64,000 nt of DNA from Mycolicibacterium pulveris (lineage in GTDB: Bacteria; Actinomycetota; Actinomycetes; Mycobacteriales; Mycobacteriaceae), in the NCBI RefSeq assembly GCF_010725725.1, contig NZ_AP022599.1:1178001-1242000 (forward strand), given 5' to 3'. Under the pieces are notes generated by a model. The model worked only from the letters and a program-made list of their open reading frames with translations. It did no database searches and was not told where the DNA came from. Below are positions 53,527 to 61,900 of the stretch, piece after piece (position 1 is the first letter of the stretch; every line of letters begins with the position of its first letter). A program made the translations under genes and the position numbers.

Positions 53527-55848
53527 CTACCAGCCAAAGCCGACCAGTCTGAGACCAGATCCAACAAAGTCAGCTTCCGGTAGGCAATTGCGGCCGTCCA
53601 ATACGAGGTTTCCTCGCATCACACGCCGCAGCCCAGTTGGATCAATGTCCCGAAACTCCGGCCACTCTGTGACTACTACCACCGCATCCGCTCGGTCAGC
53701 GGCATCGTATACATCAGGCGTAAGCCGTACACCCGCGTATTCGTCGGGCAGAACTTTAACCACTGGATCAAATGCCGAAACCGCTGCACCGGCCGCCAAC
53801 AGCCTGCGTGCAATATCTAATGCCGGAGCGTCACGCAGATCGTCCGTGCCGGGTTTGAAGGTCAATCCAAACAGTGCGATTCTACGTCCCTTGAGAATAT
53901 GTAACTCGCGCTGGAGTTTTCGTATTGCACTCGCTCGCTGCAGCTTATTGATTTCCACTGTCGATTGCAGCATCGAGGACGTATACCCATATTCTTGGCC
54001 CGTCGAAATCAGCGCAGCAACGTCCTTACCGAAGCATGAACCACCCCATCCGACGCCGGGGTTTAAGAAGGCGGCGCCAACACGATGGTCGGCTCCGATG
54101 GCGGGAAGAACCTCACGGGCGTCGGCACCAAAAAGCTCGCAGAGTTGCGCCATCTCATTCGCGAAGCTGATCTTCGTCGCCAAGAATGCATTGGCGGCGT
54201 ACTTGATCATCTCCGCAGATGCCAGTTCGGTAGTAATCAACAATGGCGTGATGCCCTGCCGACCTCGGTCAAATGATTGATCAAGCACCGGCCGGTATAG
54301 CTCTGCTACCCGGTTGACATCAGGCTGGGCTCCGCCGAGCACAATCCGATCTGGGTATAGAAAATCTTCGATTGCGCATCCCTCGCGAAGGAATTCAGGA
54401 TTAGAAACGACGTGAAAAGATAGATCGCGGTCATTTAAAGCGTCCTCAAGGATGGTGCGAGTCCAATTGCCAGAGCCAACCGGGACGGTTGATTTGTTGA
54501 CTATCACCGCGTCCGCGCGTAGATATGGAGCTAATGCTTGAATCGCGCTCTCGAGTTGGGTGAGGTCTGGCGACCCATCCTGACCTGGCGGAGTTCCTAC
54601 GCAGAGGAAAACAAACTCTGCGTCCGATAATGCCTCAGCGTAGCTATCAGTGAACCGCAGCCGACCGGTCGACAAAGTCGACTGGAGTAGCTCGGGAAGA
54701 TTCGGTTCGTGGAACGGTGTTTGACCATTGTTGAGTTGGCCGACCCGCGCCAAATCCGTGTCAAGACCACAAACGGTGTGGCCCAAGGACGCCAAGCAGG
54801 TCGACGTGACCGCGCCGACATAACCGGTGCCGATGACAGCAACACTCCGGCGAGAGAACGCTCGCCTCTGCTGACCAATGCGAAGCAGCCCGACATCTGA
54901 TCTTGATTTTTCGGTGTCTACATCGCGGAACCACGCAATGGTCTCCAGCAAACCTTCACGAACATCGCGCTTCGGTTCCCAATGCAGTTCGTTACGCGCG
55001 AGTGTGATGTCCGGTCGACGCTGCGATGGATCGTCCTGTGGGCGGTCAACAAACTCGACGGGAGCTTCAGATCCAGCAAGTTCACGGATCAGGTTCGCTA
55101 ACTCCAGAACCGTCATTTCATGCGGGTTACCGATATTGACTGGCCCTGCCAGGCCGGAGAACAACAGCCGCAATGCTCCTTCGACCAAGTCGTCGACATG
55201 GCATACAGACCGTGTCTGATTCCCATCGCCGTGAACAGTGAGGGGCATACCAGCAAGTGCCTGGGTGATGAAGGTCGGAATCGCCCGACCGTCGTTGGGC
55301 CGCATCCGAGGGCCGTAGGTGTTGAAAATACGCATAATGGCGGTATCGACACCGTGCTTCTGCCGATATGACGATGTCAGTGCCTCGGCAAAGCGCTTCG
55401 CCTCGTCGTAACATGCGCGCGGACCGACTGGATTTACATTTCCCCAGTAACTTTCGGGCTGGGGATGCACAAGAGGGTCACCGTACGTTTCCGAGGTAGA
55501 CGCCAACAGGTAACGGGCACCCTTTTCTTTCGCGAGACCAAGCGTGTGCAGCGTCCCAAGAGAACCAGCCTTCATCGTCTCGATGGGAAGCTGCGCATAG
55601 TCCACTGGTGACGCAGGGGACGCGAAATGCAGCACGTAATCAACAGGACCGGGTATTGAAATGTAGTCGCTGACATCGACTTTCATCAGTCGAAAACCAT
55701 CGTGGGCCTGAAGGTGTGCTACGTTCTCCGGCGCGCCCGTGACAAAATTGTCGAGGCATATCACATCGATTTCATGTGCGAGCAGTCGTTCTGCGAGGTG
55801 GGAGCCGACGAATCCCGCTCCCCCCGTTATCACTGCCCGGCGCCGCAT
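53527..55848 (-). CDS. Bifunctional UDP-glucuronate decarboxylase / UDP-glucose 6-dehydrogenase fusion
   Basis: One 773-residue frame, starting at an ATG behind AGGGGGGAAGT, joins two enzymes. Residues 1-310 are an SDR UDP-xylose synthase: NAD loop GGAGFVGSH (9-17), T118 and E120 in [11 protein letters not shown]147-x3-K151, [16 protein letters not shown], and [17 protein letters not shown] with R277. Residues 330-773 are a UDP-glucose dehydrogenase: [47 protein letters not shown] and catalytic C605 in [11 protein letters not shown] linker of about 20 residues separates them. The product could turn UDP-glucose into UDP-glucuronate and then UDP-xylose in one protein. It sits next to the initiating transferase. 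Confidence 0.93.
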   Translation of the reverse strand: MRRRAVITGGAGFVGSHLAERLLAHEIDVICLDNFVTGAPENVAHLQAHDGFRLMKVDVSDYISIPGPVDYVLHFASPASPVDYAQLPIETMKAGSLGTLHTLGLAKEKGARYLLASTSETYGDPLVHPQPESYWGNVNPVGPRACYDEAKRFAEALTSSYRQKHGVDTAIMRIFNTYGPRMRPNDGRAIPTFITQALAGMPLTVHGDGNQTRSVCHVDDLVEGALRLLFSGLAGPVNIGNPHEMTVLELANLIRELAGSEAPVEFVDRPQDDPSQRRPDITLARNELHWEPKRDVREGLLETIAWFRDVDTEKSRSDVGLLRIGQQRRAFSRRSVAVIGTGYVGAVTSTCLASLGHTVCGLDTDLARVGQLNNGQTPFHEPNLPELLQSTLSTGRLRFTDSYAEALSDAEFVFLCVGTPPGQDGSPDLTQLESAIQALAPYLRADAVIVNKSTVPVGSGNWTRTILEDALNDRDLSFHVVSNPEFLREGCAIEDFLYPDRIVLGGAQPDVNRVAELYRPVLDQSFDRGRQGITPLLITTELASAEMIKYAANAFLATKISFANEMAQLCELFGADAREVLPAIGADHRVGAAFLNPGVGWGGSCFGKDVAALISTGQEYGYTSSMLQSTVEINKLQRASAIRKLQRELHILKGRRIALFGLTFKPGTDDLRDAPALDIARRLLAAGAAVSAFDPVVKVLPDEYAGVRLTPDVYDAADRADAVVVVTEWPEFRDIDPTGLRRVMRGNLVLDGRNCLPEADFVGSGLRLVGFGW

Positions 55849-56210
55849 ACTTCCCCCCTAGATCCCCTCGGTCCCCATGTGGGTCCCTATGTGCTGGTAG
55901 GTGCGACACTGCCAGCACGTACGGATGCGGATTCCCTTCCGCACCGTAAAGTAGCCGTCCCCATAACGGCCTTGTCGCTAAGACCCTCCGTTGCAGGTCA
56001 CGGATTCCTGCCTGCCCGACGGTAACAAGAGTCTGTCCTGCCTGCCTCAACTAGACAAACAGCATATTAACTGAAGCTGGCAAGCAAATCAGGGGTTTCC
56101 CTATGTTTTTGCCAGGTGTCCAGCCCCTGACTGGGCCTCCAGCACCGAACACCGCTGTTTGCGGTAGGCGAAAGGCTGAAACGGCTGGAACGACGCTACT
56201 TGGCACCGGC
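55849..56210. other. Gene-free stretch right of the fusion gene
   Basis: No gene is supported. The AGGGGGGAAGT ribosome site of the leftward fusion gene lies at 55851-55861, and its promoter is expected here. AACAGCATATTAACT near 56060 is an AT-rich segment. Confidence 0.4.
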
Positions 56211-56483
56211 TCACCCTCGGACGCACCCCTGAAGCTTGGCGAAGAATTCGGTTAGCTGTGCGCCCGTGCATGGGCCATTCTTACAGCCAACGTTGATATC
56301 TACGGCGGTCGCCAAGACGGCATCCTCGGAGACGACCTTGTTGCCATTGCCCGATGGCGTCAGCAACCTTTGCCGGACTTCGGTCGATTCGTTGGCCGCC
56401 CGGTCGTGTTCACTACGTTCGAAATAGGCATGGTGCCACCGAAGAATGCCGAGGGCGAAGAGCCGCTTCCGCTGGAACCGAAT
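56211..56483 (-). pseudogene. Cryptic short frame, possible 5'-truncated gene
   Basis: A leftward frame of about 90 codons ends at a TGA at 56213-56211 and begins after an in-frame TGA near 56484. It has no ATG, and no start could be fixed. It reads as protein-like text: LFALGILRWHHAYFERSEHDRAANES, VVSEDAVLATAVDINVGCKNGPC and TEFFAKLQGCVRG. I do not recognise the family. It is either a decayed gene or a small protein with an unusual start or an upstream frameshift. The rest of 56484-56734 shows no other gene. Confidence 0.35.
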
Positions 56484-56734
56484 TCACGGATGTGGAACCG
56501 GTCAGCAATACTCAGCGACTGGGTCTCAGGAAGACCGAACGGGCTAAGGACGTTCGACACCGGTACGGCGCACCCTCCGTGCCGGCGCGCCACCCTTTCA
56601 AGCCGCGCGCGGCGGCTAGCTGTCGTTACGCGGCATACTGCAACAACGCTAGCTGACTGGGAGTATCTTACCGGAGCGATGTCCTATCCTATGGTCGGCT
56701 ACCGACACCTCGTTGCCGCCGACAAGGAGTTGTT

Positions 56735-57253
56735 CTGCGCGTACTATTCGTCTGCACTGGAAACATCTGCCGATCACCCATGGCGGAGAGGCTTGTCAAC
56801 GCCTATACCACGCGACTAGGGATCCCTACCCTCAGGGCATCCAGCGCCGGAATTCGCGCTGTAATCGGTCACCCGATCCAACCTGACGCAGCTCTGGTCC
56901 TTCAGCAGCTTGGCGGCGAAACGAATGACTTCGCCGCGCGCCAACTTTCGTCCAAGATCGCTTCAGAGGCCGATCTCGTACTAACCATGACAAGAGCACA
57001 CCGGGATGCAGTTCTGGAACTCGCCCCGCGCCAGCTCCATCGAACATTCACGTTGGGCGTCGCTTCCCAACTTGTGTCGGAACTCGGCGCGCAAACAATC
57101 GGCGACCTCGCCGTGCTCCGTCCGCAATTGTCTGGCGAGGACCAGTTCGATATCCCTGACCCGATCGGCCAGTCGGCCGACTTCCATGCGATGGTTGGTT
57201 CACAAATCGCCAGCTTCCTGCCACCGATAATCGAGTTGTTGCAGAGTGAATAA
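56735..57253 (+). CDS. Low-molecular-weight protein tyrosine phosphatase (Wzb-like), apparent CTG start
   Basis: The protein has 172 residues if it starts at the CTG at 56735, five bases after AAGGAG (56724-56729). This gives RVLFVCTGNICRSPMAERL at the N-terminus, the exact beginning of this family with the CX5R(S) loop (C7, C12, R13). The catalytic Asp loop is in FDIPDPIGQ. The first ATG (56780) would remove the active site. No in-frame ATG, GTG or TTG lies close upstream. It presumably dephosphorylates the BY-kinase at 40123 and so regulates polymer length and export. Confidence 0.85.
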   Translation: MRVLFVCTGNICRSPMAERLVNAYTTRLGIPTLRASSAGIRAVIGHPIQPDAALVLQQLGGETNDFAARQLSSKIASEADLVLTMTRAHRDAVLELAPRQLHRTFTLGVASQLVSELGAQTIGDLAVLRPQLSGEDQFDIPDPIGQSADFHAMVGSQIASFLPPIIELLQSE

Positions 57254-57318
57254 CTCGTTCGATCCCATATCGCGGGTCTTAGCAACCACCATCACAAGGG
57301 GCCAGATCGGCTCAACTA

Positions 57319-57633
57319 TCAGCAATAAGCCCGAATGGCGGCGCGGGCGAAATCTTGCATCTCAGACCCACTCCATCCCATCTTCGTCATCACATCGTTG
57401 TTCACGCGACCCATGTTCGCGTTCGGCCTAGTGCGGTCCAGGCAGTACTGCTTCCCGGCGCGGATTACCTCGGTTTCGTTCGCGTAGGGCACGCCCTCGA
57501 GTTCGAGCAGCTCGATGAATTGGTCGTCGTCCTGACCAGCCTGCGCGGGCGCGACCGCGACCGCGCCGCCGACCCCCACCAGCAGCGCCGCTAACGCCGC
57601 GAAGAGGCAACGGCGAAAAGCATTGAATCCCAT
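57319..57633 (-). CDS. DUF732 family secreted protein
   Basis: The 104-residue protein has a Sec signal (FRRCLFAALAALLVGVGGAVAVAPAQA) and a short mature domain: DDDQFIELLELEGVPYANETEVIRAGKQYCLDRTRPN ... MGWSGSEMQDFARAAIRAYC. The two Cys at fixed spacing and the terminal AYC fit the DUF732 family of mycobacterial exported proteins. The function is unknown. It is convergent with the phosphatase gene and marks the return to normal mycobacterial GC. Confidence 0.85.
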   Translation of the reverse strand: MGFNAFRRCLFAALAALLVGVGGAVAVAPAQAGQDDDQFIELLELEGVPYANETEVIRAGKQYCLDRTRPNANMGRVNNDVMTKMGWSGSEMQDFARAAIRAYC

Positions 57634-57768
57634 TTTCCTCCCCTACTTTTCTGGCCGCTTCTACACCCTGCATTTCGAGCAACCGCACACACACGTTACC
57701 GAAAGCCTGCAGCGCAATCCTCAAAGTCGATCGATCACGCCTCGACCAGCTAAGACGCGGCCGCCCAG

Positions 57769-58389
57769 CTAGGGACTCTGGGCCAACACCGGCGGCCGGG
57801 GCACTTCCTGGCGCCGATCGCCGGGAAAACACGGCGAAGCCCCGATCAGCGTCGGCGCCTGAGTCAGGTCGGTCCGGGCCTGAATATGCAGCACATAACC
57901 ATCCGGGGCGAAGCCGAACCGGTTCGGCTTGTCGAAGCCGTCGCGCTCGACCACGTCCCAGCCCCAGCTCTCCCAGATCCCGCCGACCTGCGCGACGAGG
58001 GCCTTCATGTCGGTCTCGGGCGGCACCCTCATGTCGCGCCAGTCCTCGAGCTTCACCGGGGCGCCGCGGTCGGCGGGATTGTCCTCGCAGTACGTCGTGC
58101 CGTCACCCACCATGTAGCGCGTCCCGTCCAAACTGATGCCCTCCGGCAGCGCGTCGATGGTCTGCTGCAGATACCGCAGCGCCGTGTCCTGCGCCTCCTG
58201 CTGGCTCGTCGGGATCTTCGGCGAGGCCGGAACCGGTGGCTGCTCCGTGGGATCTTTTGCGATCTCGGTGGCCCCTGACGGCGTGGGCGGCCCGAGCGGG
58301 CCCGACGATTCCTGCGCCGACGTGTCACAGGCGGCGATCAGCGCCGCCAGCACCGCCGCGGCGGCCAGCGCTTCGATCGCCCGACGCAT
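57769..58389 (-). CDS. Putative lipoprotein
   Basis: The protein has 206 residues from the ATG at 58389; a GTG just upstream is possible. The signal reads MRRAIEALAAAAVLAALIAAC, a good lipobox, then a Ser/Pro-rich linker. The mature domain (AQDTALRYLQQTIDALPEGISLDGTRYMVGDGTTYCEDN, GGIWESWGWDVVERDGFDKPNRFGFAPDGYVLHIQ) resembles mycobacterial lipoproteins annotated hypothetical, which are often found after DUF1023 hydrolase genes. Here the preceding gene is such a hydrolase, but decayed (58389-58946). The start overlaps its stop. Confidence 0.8.
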   Translation of the reverse strand: MRRAIEALAAAAVLAALIAACDTSAQESSGPLGPPTPSGATEIAKDPTEQPPVPASPKIPTSQQEAQDTALRYLQQTIDALPEGISLDGTRYMVGDGTTYCEDNPADRGAPVKLEDWRDMRVPPETDMKALVAQVGGIWESWGWDVVERDGFDKPNRFGFAPDGYVLHIQARTDLTQAPTLIGASPCFPGDRRQEVPRPPVLAQSP

Positions 58390-58946
58390 CACGGTGTGAA
58401 GGTCGGCGGTGTGACGTCAGTTCTTCCGGCAATGATGCGGCCCATGTTATCCAGCGCCGGGTTGGCCGGGGGACCAAAATAACTGTTGTGCGCGTCGAGC
58501 GTGGGCGTGCCGAAAGGGCCCGCGGCCGCCGCCGCCTCAAACGGGATACCGCCAAAGCGGCTGGTCATCGGGTCCGGACCCAACGTCGCGTACGTGGCGA
58601 TCACGCTCACGTCGTTCTCCGCGCGCGACGCGAACACACTGGCCCCCGACGCCAAGCCCCGATGGCTGGCATTCTCGGCGAGAATCCCCGGACTACCCAC
58701 CGCCACAACGTTGTTCACTCGAGATGATTGCCGTCGAGTGCGGCCGCACCCATCAGCGTCGACCCGTAGCTGTGCCCGATCACCGTATCGACGGACGGAG
58801 CACCTCGTGCGACGCGCGCATCCCCACGTCAGGTCCTGCCGGTGCCCGGCACGAACGTCCAATTGCGTTTGGCGGTATCGGGATTGCCCATCGACACCGC
58901 CGCATGTCCCTCGTCGTCGATCTACCCGAGCAGCCGCGCCACCCCG
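58389..58946 (-). pseudogene. Decayed DUF1023 alpha/beta hydrolase
   Basis: The C-terminal part is well kept (NNVVAVGSPGILAENASHRGL, VFASRAENDVSVIATYATLGPDPMTSRFGG). In other frames upstream are GHSYGSTLMGAAALDGNH (the nucleophile region) and DEEGHAAVSMGNPDTAKRNWTFVPGTG. At least one frameshift, in-frame stops and a missing middle segment separate these parts. The intact family has one continuous frame. The gene is therefore non-functional. Confidence 0.75.
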
Positions 58947-58962
58947 TGGTTGGACCGCGTTC

Positions 58963-61900
58963 CTACACGACTGTTGTGTTGGGGGTGATGGGGATGGTGG
59001 AGACGGTGTTGTTGTCTGGGTTGGTGATGTAGGCGTGGGTGCCGTCGGGGCTGATCGCGATCCAGGTTGGGTTGGTGCCGAAGAGGGTGTCGATGACCGT
59101 GCCGGTGGCGGTGTCGATCACTGAGATGGTGTTGTCCCCGGGGTTGGCGATGTAGGCGCGAGTGCCGTCGGGGGTAAACGCCACACCACCCGGGGTGCCG
59201 CCGACGGTGATGGTGTCGATGACGGTGCCGGTGGCGGTGTCGATCACCGACACGGTGCCATCGAGTTGATTGGTGACATAGACGATATTGCCATCGGGGC
59301 TCAACGCCATACCGACCGGAGCCTCGCCGACGGTGATGGTGGTGACAGTGCCGGTTGCGGTGTCGATCACCGATACGGTGCCATCGAGTTGATTGGTGAC
59401 ATAGACGATGTCCCCGTCGGGGCTGACGGCCACACCGACCGGAGCACTACCCACGGTGATGGTGTCGACCACGGTGCCGGTGGCCGTGTCGATCACCGAC
59501 ACCGAGTCCCCGAGTTGCTTGGCGACATAGGCGATGGCGCCATCAGGACTAAACGCCACACCGCCCGGAGCGCCGTCGACGGTGATGGTGTCGACCACCG
59601 TGCCGGTGGCGGTGTCGATCACCGACACCGTCTCATCACCGGAGTTGGTGACATAGGCCAAGCTGCCGTCGGGGCTGACCGCCACCAGGACGGGAAACTC
59701 ACCGGCGGTGATGGTGTCAAGCACCGTGCCGGTGGCGGTGTCGATCACCGACACCGTGCCATCGGTGACGTTGACGACATAGGCGACATCGCTGTCGGGG
59801 CTGAAGGCCACCCCGAACGGTTGATCACCCACCACGATCTTCGCCGAGGTATCAGACGAGATCGAGATCACCGACACGGTATCCACCGAAGTCTCCGACA
59901 CCGTGTCACCGACATTGTTGACGATGTAGACACGGCTACCGTCGGCGCTGACCGCCAGCAGCGACGGCACATCGCCGGCAGCGACAGTGTCAATAACCGT
60001 GCCGCTGGCCGTATCGATCACCGACACCGAATCATCACCAGCGGTCGTGACATAGGCGATGCTGCCATCAGGACTAAACACCACACCCAGCGGAATACTG
60101 CCCACCGCGATAGTGCCGGTGACGGTGCCGGTGGCAGTGTCGATCACCGACACCGTCTCATCACCGGAGTTGGTGACATAGACCAGAGCGCCATCGGGGC
60201 TGACCGCCACACTGAACGGATCACGCTCCACAGCGATCGTGTCAACCACAGCGTTGGTGGCCGTGTCGATCACCGACACCGAATCATCGTAGGTGTTGGT
60301 GACATAGACGCGGTCCCCATCAGGGCTGACCGCCACACCCAGCGCCCGACCACTCACATCGACGGTGTCGACGACGGTGTTGGTGGCCGTATCGATCACC
60401 GACACCGAATCATCGTTGGTGACATAGACGCGGGCCCCATCAGGACTCACCACCACCCCAAACGGGCGGAAACCCACAGCAACAGTGCCCAATTCGGCAA
60501 ACGTGGTGGCATCAATCACCACCACCGAACCCGCACTGCCGTCATCGGGATCCAACGCGACATAAGCGCGGCTGCCATCAGGACTCAACGCCACCCCGAA
60601 CGGATCGCTGTTACCCACCACACCGAACAAAGCGGCGCTACCGGTAGGCGTTTCCACCGAAACCCGGTCACCGCTGGTGATCCAGACACTGGTGCCATCA
60701 GGACTCACCGCGATCCCATTAGGACTGGAGAAAACACTAAAACCGTCAACCACCACCGCCACACCCGGCGCGATCGGAACATCCACACTGACCGCGGTGA
60801 CCCCACCATTGCCGTCATCCACCGCAACCACGAAACTGTCGAACTGCTGACCCCCAGCAACAAACGCCTCAAGACGCGCCGCCTGCGTCGGCGTATACCT
60901 AAACGTCCCATCAGCATCGACAACCACACCACCCCGGCCCGGCTGACCAATCACCGTGTAACTCAACGCATCCCCATTGGGATCCATCACATTCAGATCC
61001 CCACCAACCACACCCCCAACATCAGGATCACCAAACGTCGGCAACGCCGTCGGCGCCTCATTCCCACCAACCCCCGACACAACCTGGATCACCGATATGG
61101 TGCCGCCGTCGCCGTGGGTGACGTAGGCGAGGCTTCCATCGGGGGTGAATGCCACATAATTCGGGAAGTCACCCACGGTGACGGTGTCGATGACCGAACT
61201 GGTGGCGGTGTCGATCACCGAGATAGTGCCATCGTCGAAATTGGTGATGTAGGCAAGACTTCCGTCGGGGCTGACTGCCACCCGGCTCGGGAAGCCGCCG
61301 ACGGTAATCGTGTCGATCACCGAGTTGGTGACGGTATCGATCACCGATACGGTGCCGTTTAGGCCGTTGGTGACGTAGGCGCGGCCACCACCGGGGCTGA
61401 GCGCCACACCGAACGGTTGATCGCCCACGGTGATACTGCCGGTGACGGTGTTGGTGGCCGTGTCGATCACCGACACCGAATCATCGAGCTGGTTGGTGAC
61501 GTAGACCCGGCCGCCGTCGCGGCTGACGGCCACGCTCAGCGGCGAAGCACCGACGGTGACGGTGTCGATGACGGTGTTGGTGGCCGTGTCGATCACCGAC
61601 ACGGTGCCATCGGCACCGTTGGTGACATAGGCGCGGCTACCGTCGGAGCTGACGGCTACGCCCATTGGCGTATCGCCGACCCCGACGGTGGCGGTGACAC
61701 GGAGTGTGGCCGTGTCGATGACCGAGACTTTGTTCTCGGCGGTGCTGACGATGTAGGCGAGGTCGCCGTCCGGGCTTACCGCAACACTCACGGGAAGGCC
61801 GCGGATGGCCCGGCTGGCGATGGTGATGCCGGTGGCAGTGTCGATCACCGAGACGGTGTTGTCGCTGAAATTGGTGACATAGGCGTGGGTACCGTCGGGG

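Noticed and set aside
59266..61362. Repetitive + strand frame (GVGDHRHR-like repeats) opposite the propeller gene
   Set aside because: Its periodicity is only the mirror of the YVTN repeats on the minus strand, and the minus frame has a signal peptide and ribosome site.
59050..61900. Regular repeats that could suggest a CRISPR-like array
   Set aside because: The period is about 120-126 bp, units are coding (VSVIDTATGTV), and there are no short identical repeats with unique spacers.
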